Shown here piece after piece: positions 1 to 44,910 of a stretch of 64,000 bases of DNA. Source of the stretch: Glandiceps talaboti (taxonomy: Eukaryota > Hemichordata > Enteropneusta > Spengelidae); NCBI RefSeq assembly GCF_964340395.1, contig NC_135564.1, positions 7,768,861-7,832,860 of the forward strand, given 5' to 3'. The notes beneath the pieces are model-generated. The model was not told the DNA's origin. It saw nothing but the letters and a program-made list of their open reading frames with translations, and did no database searches. Made by a program: the position numbers and the translations under genes. Every line of letters begins with the position of its first letter. Positions within the stretch are counted from its first letter, which is position 1.

Positions 1-69
1 TGTGACCTAAGGGGCCTTGTCACTACGAGTCATATAGTGACCTGTAGTGACAAGGCCCCTTAGGTCACA
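1..69. repeat. Perfect 26-bp inverted repeat (hairpin) at window edge
   Basis: Positions 1-26 are the exact reverse complement of 44-69, with a 17-bp loop that itself contains TAGTGAC, complementary to GTCACTA. The arms may continue left of the window. A related stretch (TGTCACTACGAGT...ATAGTGAC) occurs at 24631-24660, suggesting a hairpin-type mobile element family. Confidence 0.8.
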
Positions 70-99
70 AATATTTTTTGGTTGAATGATGAAAAGTAT

Positions 100-262
100 T
101 GGGAATACTATAATTATACATACTCAAGCATAATTCATGAAAAGTTGAACCAGTAGTGTAGACACTGTGATGTAGAATGACCAGGGCATGTTATCCATAT
201 TTTCTGTTCAAAGACAATATCTTTGCTTGTGTGTGGTATAATGACTTGTACATTGTTTGTTT
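100..262. repeat. Interspersed repeat shared with 36160-36275
   Basis: Common blocks: GTAGAATGACCAGGGCATG (first copy), CGTAGAACGACCAGGG (second), TATCCATATTTTCTGTTCAA (first; near-identical AATCCATATTTTCTGTTCAA in the second) and GTGTGGTATA. Introns of both receptor genes. Confidence 0.6.
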
Positions 263-267
263 TGCAG

Positions 268-11375
<11,108 letters not shown>

Positions 11376-13264
11376 AGATGTTGAAGTGAACATTGACATT
11401 GATGTTTTAATACAACAAAGACAGAAACTAACAACTAGTTCCTGTGTAGAAAGAGACAGAGTCTAAATCGTGACAACCAACACAATTTTTCTAACCAACA
11501 AAAAGATTCAGTGTTAAGAAAAAGAGGTAAAACACAACCATTTTTAAAAGTAGCTGACTGTAGGAAGAAAGAATGACAATATACCCAAAACTTAGTTCCA
11601 TTATTGAAAGTTGCTAGAAAATATAAATAAATTTGAACAAAAATGTCTAATTTCTGTGTGTAAGAGATACAACCCATAACACCCAAGTGAAAATAATGTT
11701 ATTTTACACTTGATATATGACTGCTCGAAACATGCTTGGCACACAATTGAATCACTTTTAATACTTGAGTGTTACAGGTTGTAAGTAAACTTCTGAAATG
11801 TATTGTTACAAAGGAAAGCAACTAATAACACAGCTGATAATATTCATTTATAATTAATCATTCATTTATAAATTCATCAGAGGCTGTATATCACTACTGT
11901 TGTCTTTCATACCATAGCCTTGTTATATGCTAATTTTTTTTTGATAGGGAGAACACACACAGAGGGAAAATAAGGAGTGGGATCTCTAGACTATTAATCT
12001 ATTCATGCTTTGTCATCAAAACCTTGCAAAATTATGTAAAATTACACTGATGATGGTTTCACTAACACACACGTTTTACCAGGGAAATTCATACTCATTT
12101 GTGTTACCATTACGCCTGCACTAGCTACAACTGTCAAATAGTGGTTGATTTTATCTGTAATAGCTGTAATAGTCACTCAATTGTGGGACTAATCAGGGAA
12201 AGATAAGAAATTTTACTGAATCATATTTATAAGCACAATTATAAGATTATCATCCCATATCACAAACAAATATGAATTTGGCAAACCCAGTAATATTGCG
12301 TTGTCTGGTGTATGTGTTAGAAATTTATTTTAAAATACAACAGCAATTATAATCTGTAGTTGTTAAAAATTCAATTATTTATTTGTATTTTGAAATACAT
12401 TGCCAAGTAATTTATTTGAAAAATGGAATCGTTATAAATAATATATTCATTGCTTTGATGGGGAAAATTTTCAGAAAATATATTGAAAATGTATAATCTG
12501 TCCAAAGTGATTGATTCATGATATTGTACCAAATGGAAACAAAAGATTTGAATGATTGTTCAGCCATTGTTTCAGAGAGAAGATTATGGCTGTCAAGGTT
12601 GTTGAGAAATGTAACAATCTGGGTTCAAAATTAACTTTTTGTTGTGGTAATCCCAGTGGGTTATAACTTTCAGAATTGATATCCCTAGGATGGTGACCAG
12701 TTGTCCTACATTCCTGCTATTTGAAATCGGACATGTGTGTATTATTAAAATGCTTTCATCTTTCAAAATCTTTGTCACGCAATCAACGGTAGCCTGAGTT
12801 GGCTACCAGCTGCAAATTAAGGCAAGAATTGGTAGTCGATGGACTGCTGTCAATTTGGAGTCCTGACAATATAGCAGAAATGGCGACTTTAAAAGCCATC
12901 ATTTTATCACATCAAAATCATGTTTAAATATGAAATCTGTAGAAATACTACAGTAATCAAGAAATCTTGGTTTTAGATATGTAATGAAATTTTAAAAATG
13001 ATAATTTTAACCGAATAATTTAGGAAATTGTTATTTATATCACAGTGTTATTTGCTAAGGTGGTAATTGTGTTCGGAGAGGGGGGGGGGGGTCGGTGCCA
13101 TAATTTTGGTGACAAACCCAGTTTTAAGAGAGGGGAGGGGGGAACTCTGGTAAGACTTGCATAGATTTACACATATTGTGTCATAATTTTGATGGTGAAT
13201 GTAAGTAAAATACCCAAACAAGTCAGGTGATTTTTTTACCTACTCACCACCCTTAGCAAAATCA

Positions 13265-13495
13265 CTGGTAGGTGGGAACCCTGGTAGAATGGTTTGAGAA
13301 CTCAGGTAGATTTGTCCTACTTAACAACCCATAACAAAAAACACAGATGGGGAACGCTGGTAGAATGGTTGGGGAACTCAGGTAGATTTTTCCTACTTAA
13401 CAACCCACAACAAAAACACAGATGGAACCCTGGTAGAATGGCTAGGGAATTCAGGTCAATTTCACACTAATTTACCACGTTAACAAAAACACTGT
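13265..13495. repeat. Tandem repeat, about 80-bp unit, 3 copies
   Basis: Units carry CTGGTAGAATGGTT, AACTCAGGTAGATTT, CCTACTTAACAACCCA and AACAAAAACACAGATGG. Intergenic, downstream of the first receptor gene. Confidence 0.7.
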
Positions 13496-16400
13496 ACAGC
13501 ATTTGTGTGTACAGTCAAAAGATAAAGTACTTGATGTCAGTTTTAAGAAAGACATGATTGAATATAATATAAAGAAGATGAATGTAATATAATGAGTAAT
13601 ATGCATTGTAGAAGTGTCGATGTAGAGTACAATAGTGTATTTTCACTCTGTTTAGTTCTATCTGTTGCCATCTAATATTCAACATTGTATATAGATATGT
13701 ATTCTCTAATTATGTACTCGAAATTTAAAACTTCAAAGCTCTGTTTTCATGTCTGCAAAATTGTGTGTGTGTGTCTGTGTGTCTGTGTGTCTGTGTGTCT
13801 GTGTGACTGTTATGTTTGTAAATATCTAATGTCAACAGTTCGTGTATGGTTTTTTTCAAGTCACATTGGTTGTGTGTTATACACAGTTTGACCAAAATGA
13901 TAACAAATAACATTTGAGAAAATCTTCCTTGAACATTGACAGTTCTCTTGAATCATGTAATATTAGAACAATATTATCATTATTAAAACATCTCAATTTA
14001 TGGAGATACTTATTTTCTATTATTTGTAGATTTCAGATACAGCACATTTAAAGTTACCATTCTGTGGCTCTGCTTGATACAACCATACATAAACCAAATA
14101 GAAAGTGCATATTTTAACACTAAGGTAGCAAGGTTGCAATATCTTGCTACATATTGTCTATATGAAATATAAGCATTTAAATACATTTGAACATACATGT
14201 ACTGCAGCTAGACAGAGACATTCGAGTGCCAATATGTTAATTGACATCAGCATAGTCGCACATTACTTCATTTCATTTTAGACAAAATGTTGCAGTAAGC
14301 TGTATTCGTTCAATCTTCAAAGTTCACAGCATTTGTAGTTTCGTATGTTTCTGCATGGTTGTTTCAAACAGAGCCAGTGAACAGTAACTTGAAATGGGCT
14401 GTAAATAGCTATGCTGCCACATATCTTGAGATGTCCTACTGGGTGCAGGGTATTGGGTCCTAAGTCTTCCCAAATGTCAATAACTTCATTTTGACCGTTA
14501 TCATAATAATTTCTTCAATGTGAATTTATATGCAATATTTCTATCACTTTCTTTTGATGCAAGGCAGTTAATATTTAACCTTCATCATTACTTTTGATAG
14601 TGGGTAAGAAAAAATGGAAAAAAAATTATGTTTATGCTCCATGCATTCACTGTTAAAACTATAAAGGCTGAGGGGGTTATATGTAAAGAGGTTGAAGCAG
14701 ATACAACAGTGGCAGTTGAGGTTTCGTCTTACTAAAATAGACGTGTTGTTGTTGTTGCGACATGTTGATATAAGGTACTGAATGGATGCTGGTTTAACTA
14801 TACTCACACTAGGGTGGCATTTCTGATGACTTCCATGATCTTGCAGTGGAGGACTTCAACTGTTTACACTATCTTGAAAATGGGATTATATCACCACAAC
14901 ACAAAGAAACAACAATAATATTGGTTGATATCCATCTCAGTAAGTCGATAGCTCAATTGCCACTAGTATGATAAAATTAAAGTTATGTGAATTAATTTTC
15001 TGATTTTGTATTTACACAGTATGATTATTACTTTTTGAAATCAAAATGCTGGCATTTTGATAATTTCCATTACATTAAAATTTGAATTTTGAGATTATGC
15101 TATATTCCTTGCAGTATCATAATGTAACTTTTTGAAAAATAGTAATAACTAATTTGCATGTAATGTATCACAACTCTAAATAAAATATGTTGTACATTTG
15201 ACTATCATATCCACAAGGCCACATTGTCTTTGGCCATCACAATTTTCCAATATTTTAAGCAAATATATATGCTGAAATTATTGTTTGAAAACAAAAGGAA
15301 GGTTTACCAATAATAATATTGAGAAAGTTTTTTGGGGGTAAAAAAAAAGTTACGAAATCCAAAAGTTGCCTTGATATGTCCTCTTTGCTCTGTTGTCATC
15401 TGTGATTCTTTTATGTCAATGTTTGTAACATAATTCTGACATCTGTTCTAAGCTCAGAAGCTTCAGACTTCCTGTCAATTTCAAAATGCCATATTCAGTT
15501 CTTGCCATTCAACACTGCCTTTTCTATGCTTCCCACATGAAAAAGTACACAAAAACATCTTTTAATTGAAAAAAAATGACCTTTATATCAAACTTTTTCA
15601 ACTGATGCTGTCATTTTGAACGTGTTCTCTTCTTTTCTTTATCAACGTCATTCCTGTTCATTGTAAACCTTATTCCATGAGACCAAAAATATACATATGC
15701 AAATGAGTGTCTATCATTTGCATACTGTGGACATTCATATCAGGTACACAAATTTCCCGCCAAAAAATCATTGCAAAAATTATCACTTCTGATAACTTTT
15801 TGACAACTCTTAAATTCATTTTTAGACTAAAATTATAGAAATGTGTCTTCTGAATGAATTTTTGTCAAATTTTGGATTCAAAGTGATTAAATTTTTACAA
15901 ACATTTTCACATTTCTCAAGAAGTAGGTCACCTTGTTTGTCCAAATGTCGAAAAGGATGAAACATTGCTTTTGCTGTAAAGCCATTTTGTTTACACTTTT
16001 CACATTTATTCCCCAAGTCATCATTCAATGTACATCCTCATTAACTTATGCAAAGGGATGAAATGTAATAAGTACTGGATGGTACATATCTATTGTTATA
16101 TCACATATATCCATATTTTTTATATTTTGTACTATACATTTGCATTATTATTGCATTTTGATACAAAAAGTGGAATAAATATTAAGTATGATACCCACTT
16201 GTAACTGCATTTGTATTTGAAATGTGTGTTTGTTAATATGCGGTATGAACTCTGTAGTGTGTAGAGATGATCATAGTAACCATAACTCATATCATATATA
16301 GGAACTAGACTACTCTCAAGTGTACAAAAAACATGGAGACTTCCATTCAAAATAAATGTGAACTGAACATCACCTAACTCATACAACATGAATCTAGAAA

Positions 16401-17079
16401 ATTACCTAAAAGGTATAAAGTGGAATTGAGTAAAATAAATTTCAAAAACAAGACAGAAAACAAATAAATGTGAAAGAATAACACAAATATCCTTGGCAAA
16501 CACTCCTGGAATAACAGTAAATGTCTCTGGTGTTTTTTAAGCTAGGCTGATTTTATTTGTGTTGAATTCTGGGAACCCTAAAAGTCATAGTCGTTATAAT
16601 CCCTGAATCATGCAATTTCTTTGAAGTAGTTATAAAAGTTTTCATATCAGGCTCAGAAGAGGCCTTCTGTATACTAGGGCAATGCATTCTGGGGGGAAAC
16701 AAAGTGAGGAGCTTCTAATCACTTTAACAAGTTATTTGAGTAATTATATGTGATGCCCATGGTGATGAACATGCTGATTGGGAAATTATGCATATAGATT
16801 CTGAGACCACATTATAAGCTTTAGCAGCTAGTTACAAGTGAGGAAATGACAGATTGAAAGGAATATACCAGGTGCATGCCGGGATATCACGCACCGTAAA
16901 AAGGCTAGGAGAGAAGGAACACAGACTGAGACAGTGGGACAGGCAGAAGATGAGAGTGACAAAATATTTCCTTCTGTCTGATTACAAAGATAATTTCTTT
17001 TGAAGGACGGGGCAGCAAATAGTTTTTCTCAAAATTCTACGGCTACCCCCCCCCCCCTCCCCCCATTAAATGCAATGTT

Positions 17080-17405
17080 ATTAGCGCCCTCAACGTCAGA
17101 CTTTCCTGTTGCAGTTTGTTTAGTTTGGACCCAAAGCTAGAGTTGCGGTAGTCTTGCTGCTAGACGTTCGGGCTTTCTTTCGATGCTATAACTATAAGCG
17201 AACGAAGTTCGCATGTGAGGGCCTGTTCCATCCGCGATAGCGTTGTTCGGCTGTGTGTCGTATTTTATCGGAAGAACATCCGAGGGCTACCTGATAGACT
17301 AGAGTTGCGGAGGACGTTTGTTTGTGTGTGCCTGCGACGCGACGACCTGAAAATGAGCGCAGGATTTGAACAATTCGTGCCGGGGATGAACCATGACAAT
17401 TAAGT
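17080..17405 (+). promoter_or_regulatory. CpG-richer patch, possible promoter or first exon of the second receptor gene
   Basis: Clearly richer in C, G and CpG than its surroundings (for example GATAGCGTTGTTCGG, GCCTGCGACGCGACGACC). It holds a short frame MSAGFEQFVPGMNHDN with good context at 17353. The left part resembles the end of the inverted-repeat element at 8197-8300, so a mobile-element origin is an alternative. About 5 kb upstream of the second gene's start codon. Confidence 0.3.
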
Positions 17406-18388
17406 ATACATCTTATTCATTTTTGTTATGAATACTCCGACAAATTTATGCTTATTACCACGTCAGTCATTTCTGCATCTTCTTGTTGAAAAAATGACTT
17501 CGAGTCCGACTAGTCGAGAATTTATAGGAACCGTACGCACGTCTGGTTTTTAAGTTGAGTATGAGCATTAACCAATGCACCGCCTTTTGACCGAATTTTA
17601 ACATTTTTCATATAAACGTCAAATGATAGAGGATGGCTACAAAAAATTGTTTGAAATTTGCACAAATATAAGTGGATGACTTGTGTAGCCAGAAAATGGA
17701 AAAAAACTTTAGTAGGTAGAGCGCCCTCTATTAACTGAAAGTTTGGTAAATTTGACATTTTGATGGGACGGTCGGTCGGTTGGGTTGAGAATAAAAAAAT
17801 ATTTTAAAAAGTGTATTAGTACTTGATGGTAATACTTTTAATTTCATGATTTTTCTTTAACATTCTAAATTATATTTGAAATGACTTAAAATGAACAATG
17901 AGTTTTATAAATTTCCCAAATTTTAGCAATAAACCATAATTTTCACTCAGATGTGTTATAGGGCAACACATTTTGTTAACAAAGGAAAAAAAGTGAACTT
18001 TGGTCTGTAGTCACATTTTCAGTACATATTTTTACATTTTTTTGCAGAGATTTTTTTTACAGGATGTTAATTTCAAATATATGATGTCCAGACCCAAAGT
18101 TTACAGAGGATGGCTTTACTTTTGAGAGTTGCGTTCATCTTTAAAATGGTCACATGAATGAGTAGGTATTGATAGTGGAATTTTAATGTACAAAAAAACT
18201 CCTTTACAGTGTTTTTCTATTTTGAAAGAAAAGTGTGAAAAATAACATAGGCCAAGGACCTTGTTTGTAACTCATCAATTGCAAAAACAAACACTAAAAT
18301 ATGTGTACAAAGTTATTGTACAACAGGAAGTGATGTGTAAACAGACAGGGTAATTAAAGTAGTCACTTGTGATCACAATTAATCACCA

Positions 18389-18690
18389 TGGAGTCATGAT
18401 GGTGTAAATGGTTACCTCAGCCAGCTTCGATCTGCTTGTTGCAGATTCAAACCTCGCCACAGTCATTTGTTTCTGAATGCCTAAAGCCCTTGGGCAAGAT
18501 TTGAACTGCAATTGCCCCAGTCAACCCAGCTACTATGATAATTAGGGACCTGATGTTATATATGCTTGTATGCCCATGCTCCCCAGGGAGTTGAGGAAAT
18601 GTAAAAGGCCGTTGTGCCATTATGGGTCTGTGACAGGGGTAATGATGGTATAATGTTTTGAGCATGGTGAAGCACATTATAAAAACTCAA
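18389..18690 (+). mobile_element. tRNA-derived SINE, family 1
   Basis: 5' head GGAGTCATGATGGTGTAAAT with B-box-like GATTCAAACC at about 18447, body with GGGCAAGATTTGAACTGCAA, and 3' GAGCATGGTGAAGCACATTA TAAAAACTC. Same plan as the copies at 25020, 27300, 41088 and 8600. Confidence 0.65.
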
Positions 18691-21600
18691 ATTATGCAAC
18701 TGAGGTGATGTTTCATTTTCAATACATAGAAAAGTGACAGATACAGCTCAGACTATTCGACTATTCTAAGGATGCATATGGCTGACATACTAGTTAAGGC
18801 AAGGATGTTAAGGGATAGTAGCCGGCAGCCGGCAGAATCAACCGCCTACTCCACAATTTTTAGCCGGCTACTTTTTCATGAATTTGTGTACCACTCTTTG
18901 TAAGACTTGAACAAAGACAACAGTTATAAAGAAATACTTACATCTTTATTTTAACACTCAAAGAATGATTTGAGTCAAAAGCCAATGTGTTACATGTACA
19001 CATTGCCTACTTATTTTGGCAATGAAAACACCTTGGCTACAGTGTACCACATCATTTTTGTAAGTTTACTACATTGCTTCACACTTGATTTATAAGTCTA
19101 CCTTTATAACCTGTAACCAGAGTTCCAAATAAAAGGTGTTTTCATGACTTGTCTCAAACATCTGACAAGTGATTAATTATAGCCTTGGGCAACTGGTTTT
19201 AAGAAGTATTGTGGTTGCAAGTATAATTTCTTATGGTTATCAATCTGCCTGCAAGATACAGACATTCATGCCACGTATATTACAGTTTAGTTTATCAATC
19301 AGCCGCAGGGAAATCTCCACACGGTGGTGAACTATTGCTTCTCCTCAAAGACAACCAGTACTGACAACTAGCGAATCAGGTCAATTGGTTTTGGATTTTG
19401 AATAATTGCATAAAATATGAATACTAATTATCATAATTATCAGATGAGGACACATTGAAACATTGGGTAGAAAGATGAACAAAAAGCTAGTATATGTTTA
19501 TTCTGTTATAGTGAGGAGATCCCTGGTTGATTTTAAAACCTCTGCTTGCTCATTCTAACATAAGTAGAACTCTTCTGTACCTGTAGAAACTTTCAAAGTG
19601 ATATTTTTTATATTAAGCAAGTAAAAACAGATCGATTGATTGCAGTAGTACATATATAGGTTTTTTTTTATTATGAACTGAAAGAGTGAATTTTTTTCAC
19701 ATTATTTCAAGCCCTGTTGAATAGACTCAAATATTTACCAGTAACAGTGATTCAATTTTCGTACTGATTTATTTTGAGGCAAACAATATTTCAGATAAAT
19801 ATGTTAAAACAAGATTAGTCAAATTCATACACCCACAATATTATGGGAATGATAATCTGCAAGAAAGTAAAGGGAGATATTGAGATTCGATGAAGAATAG
19901 CACCTCTAGACTTAAGGCAAGAAATGACTCATCGACCTGGTCTAAATAAAGGCCCCTGGTGACTATGTGTTGTGTGTTGTGAAGAAGATACTATACAAAA
20001 ATGTATTTCAGTATGAACCAAAGGTGTGTAACAAAATGGAAGTTCCCTCAAGAAATACAATTTATGTCAAGTTATTATCATTTTGTGCCAACTATTTCTT
20101 AACTGAGAAAACCAAACTCTTTGAAAAAATGTTTGGTGATATGTTAGTCATTCTTTTACTCGATAAAACCTTGGCAAGACACATCTTGTTCGGTTTTTTT
20201 TTTTCATTGTCATCCTGAATTCCTTTGTTGTGGTGTAAATCTAATGAAAAGGCCTCCTCCCTTGTGCTTCATAAAAGACCCTTCATTGTGAGGGCACATA
20301 GTTGACTTAGGGTCACAGTTCGAAAACTTTTCCAGCCGACTTGCCAACTATATGAAGGGGGAGGTCATCAATAATTATGCCCTCAATGTCTCACTTGCTT
20401 CAAATTATTCACATATCTGAATCCTCTGTTAACAACCAAGTTAACTCATAATAAATACAAGGGGTGTTTGATGTTCCAAAAGTTTTGAATGATGTTTTCT
20501 TTGCAGTATATGAAGATAGATGTACCCACTACATAATGGTATGATCTGAAGTGAACTTTTTATATTTAAACCATGTTGGCTATAATAGTAGACAATACTG
20601 GCCTTTCAGTGAAAGTCTGTGAAGTGATCTGCAAACAAACATCACCCAAACTTACCTAAGGCTTCCCATGGAAGATGTTGGGGTATGATCACCTATGTTG
20701 ACGTGACCTGCTAATTTGGAAAAATTCCAGCAAAAAAAAACAAAATAGTATGATTATTTTGAACTAAACAAAGTACTACTGGTCCAAGAGTAGTGAGGAG
20801 ATTTGAAAAACAGACAACAAAAATACAGGTGGGAACATTTCATGTTTTTTGTGACTTTAAAATCAAAGTTTAAAATCTGACCGTTCAGTAATTTTCAATG
20901 ACGACAGAGTCGAGTGCATGTGAATTTGGGTTGTTTTATTTGCTAGCTTTGAAGTAGTTGTTTATGAATTTAAAACTGAAAACTTTCCACAAACTCTTAT
21001 AATAGTATTCTATATTATTGTGACCTGCCTAGCCTTGTAAATTTGATAGTGATGTTTTGTTTATTTACCATGTACAGCAGAGACACACAAAAACAAGTTG
21101 GCATTATACTCTAATAGTTTGAGAGATAAGGTAAAAATAAAAAACTTGTTTATTTCCAATAACATAACTGCAGAGAATAGGATAGATATGTCAGAATTTT
21201 ATGACATTTTTTTCTGCATAGTTCTGTAATTTTAGGAACAGTATTATTTCTTGGGGGAGATTTGCATTCTTTCCAAAGTATAATATGTGTTGTTATGAAA
21301 TCTAGACTTCATTCAGACATACAGCTGAAAGTTTTGCATGTAGTTAGCAAAACTACTAGATGTAAAGATATTTAAGTTAAGATTAGTGTGAGAGTTTGAG
21401 ACATTATATTGGAAACTTATTGTAAGTCAAATATTCTTTTTAATTGAAATGATTTTCGGAAATGAAATAAATGTTTTGGTTAAACTCGGTGCCTGGTACA
21501 TCATATTTTATGTCATATTAGAGGATCAAAAAAGAACAAGAATATCAACATCATTATTATTATTATGTGGAGTGTAGGTCATAGTATAAACTGTTACATA

Positions 21601-22214
21601 AGTACAAATGATTGTTATATTATTTTTAGACGTACCTAGGTGGTAAAATTTTATTTCAAGTATTATTAAACAAGTGTTATTGTCTGTAAAATTTGATAGA
21701 ATTATTTTCACCACAACAAGATCGATAGTAGATTCATTTATTATGTGTACCATAAACCATATTATATATAAATACAGCTCTGAAGCATGCGTACCTTTAA
21801 ATGAAAACTTCCTGTGTTATCACATTGAATCCAAGGTTCTGACATCAATCCCAAGGTTGTGGTTGAGTAAACTAAATGTTTACGAAGTTCAGTACATACT
21901 TTAATGTTCAACTTCCCTTGCTTATAATGTTTACCTGCATACAATCATTAAATACTCTGTAATCTAACCATGGGTTAAAACCTTGAAGCTGTTTCTATTA
22001 TTTTCATCAAGTTTCTGAAGAGTGTTTTTCATTTTGTTCTTGACCTTTTTACCTCCTTCAAGCACTATGATGGAAAAAAAAAGTTTGAAAAGACCTACTT
22101 CCATTGAACCAAACAACACCACTGAATGCTGAAAAGATGGCCTTGTCAAAATAATGAGTTTTATGTTGTGTTCTCTTGTGTTACAGGTGTGTGGGTTTGG
22201 GGTAAAAGGTCAAC

Positions 22215-42699
<20,485 letters not shown>

Positions 42700-44019
42700 G
42701 TAATATTCAAATGTATGTCTTACATCACTTTGATCCATGAATGATGTTGTTTACAATTAAATGTTGTAAACGTTAACACTGATTACAATTTCATGACATT
42801 TTGTCAAAAAATAGTTTTGCTGTCATGGTAACAAATTTTGTTATTAGCTTGAATACCCCAGAGTCAACATATATATACCAAACATATTATCATAGTAAAC
42901 AGAGATTAACCCCAGGTGCAAATATATCAATATGCTAATCCATATCATTATTCAAATGAGCAAAACCAGATGTAAACATGGGATGTGTATATATATTAAG
43001 TTTAGATTATTACAAAGCTAATTTCCATATCTCTAACACTTTTGAGATAACTAATAAATGATTCAAAATTGGAGTCTGGATGCCTATCAATTAACCAAGC
43101 ATTATACAAACAAAATTCTATACTCCGATGTGCTGTGCATCAATATTCAAATTATGATCAAATCAAGATGCAGTGCAGTATTTTAAAATTTAGTTAGAGA
43201 CAAAAACCAGATGTGGTATGTATATATTCAAGTAAAGCATGTATTAAACCCAGATGTGCTGTATGTCAGTATTCATATAGGGACTATTAGACCAGATGTA
43301 GAGCATGTAAACATTCAAATATTGACTCCAGCCAGCAATAATGGATGCCATGAATTCATGACACGTCCAACTATGTAACACAAATGAAAATTGGAAGGTC
43401 TCAACAAATCTCAACTCAATGGGTTTCCGAAGTTCAGACTAGCATTCGCCCAATTGACAGAGTGTCATCGGGTCAGTTATATATATATATGTCAAGTTGA
43501 AGGTAAACCATATTGCAAATATAAATAAGTACAAGTTATATCATAGTACAAAATAAATACGATGGCTGTTTTTGACTCGTCTACTTCAAGAATGACATGA
43601 AACTAAACACATGCCTTGGAGTACAACAATACAAGTTTCAATCTTATATTTTCATTGAAAAATTTCTAGCTTGTCATACAGGTGATGTTAATGTGATTGT
43701 TCTGTAGTTTCAGAATTTTACTAAATATTTTTCAAATTACCAGAGAAAAATTACACTTTAATATGTTTGACTGACACAATGAGTGGATGTAAAATTATTG
43801 TAAATATTTTAAATATGTTTTTGTTGTAATATCAGATCAAACTTCCAAGGGCATTTCTATTTTATGAGCTTTCAAATTTTAGGGTTAAAATGTAAATATT
43901 TCCTGTAAGGAATAGGTAGAGAGGTATTTAATATAATAGTGTTAGAATTAGTCATAAACAGTGGAAATATGTGTATTGCTATTTTACATATAAACATAAT
44001 GGAGAACCTCCATAGATGG

Positions 44020-44365
44020 CTGGATGGTTGAATTAGCAAGTGTCGTCACCTCACAGCCTGCAAACTTGGTATTGAAAAATCAGTATTTTTGGTCATGCCT
44101 CTAGGATAAGTACATATTAGCATAAAATTAGCATATCACATGTTGACATTCAAGGTTATTTGTACAAGGTCATATTCCATATACAGCTGACAGTCGCATC
44201 CAGGCATTATATGACTTAATCAACATAACATAGGCATCATGTGACTTATTGAACCAATCAGCTTCTACGCATAATATCCATGAAAATCACTGTGTTTTAC
44301 ATGTAATAGCCAAATTTGCAGGCTGTGTAAAGAGAACATTTGCCAGCTCACGCATTCGAACTACG
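44020..44365. mobile_element. Possible inverted-repeat element downstream of the second gene
   Basis: TCACAGCCTGCAAACTTGG (44051-44069) and its near inverse CCAAATTTGCAGGCTGTG (44310-44327), about 240 bp apart. No coding content. Confidence 0.4.
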
Positions 44366-44710
44366 ACAGAGGCTAATAAATATTGATTTCAGGGGTATTT
44401 CAGGGTTAATGTGTTGTTTATCATGAAATACAAGCATCTTTCTCAATTTTATGTGTGTAGTTTAGTAATAATGATGGATTCAGTTAACTTCAGGTACTAC
44501 TCGAGATGCACAGACTTTAATTTTATCAGTATAAATTGTCTGGAATTTCCAACTTATAAAATCCCAATTTTTATCCAGTATATATACTAACATTTGATAT
44601 ATGATGTAGAAGTGATAGACATAAGTAGACTGAAAGATTGGTCACTATTTCTGCCTATGTAACCACATGCACTCAGATCATAAGCCCCAAACCAGAATGG
44701 AAATGCCACA

Positions 44711-44910
44711 GCAGTTATCCAGTCATGGGTGTAGCAAATGGGTTCATAATTGAAAACGTCTGATCTTCTACACTGCAGCAGTTATCCAGTCATGGGTGTA
44801 GCAAATGGGTTCATAATTGAAAACGTCTGATCTTCTGCACTGCAGCAGTTCTCCAGTCATGGGTGTAGCAAATGGTTACACAAATGGAAACAATGTCTGA
44901 TCTTCTAGTC
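44711..44910. repeat. 67-bp tandem repeat, 3 copies
   Basis: Unit GCAGTTATCCAGTCATGGGT then GTAGCAAATGGGTTCATAAT and AACGTCTGATCTTCT. In the 3' UTR or just beyond the second gene. Confidence 0.9.

Larger units (their letters stand above)
11376..22186. other. Intergenic interval between the two receptor genes, plus first-gene 3' UTR and second-gene 5' leader
   Basis: No coding exon recognised. The 3' UTR of the first gene starts here; possible AATAAA signals at about 11622 and 15178 are unproven. It contains the 80-bp repeat (13265-13495), G runs near 13081, a CpG-richer patch (17080-17405), a SINE (18389-18690) and otherwise AT-rich DNA. The second gene's promoter must lie in this interval. 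Confidence 0.6.

Noticed and set aside
17215-17403. 62-codon frame in the CpG-richer patch as a protein gene
   Set aside because: No recognisable domain and no splice partner; only its last 16 codons start at a good ATG. Kept only as a possible leader.
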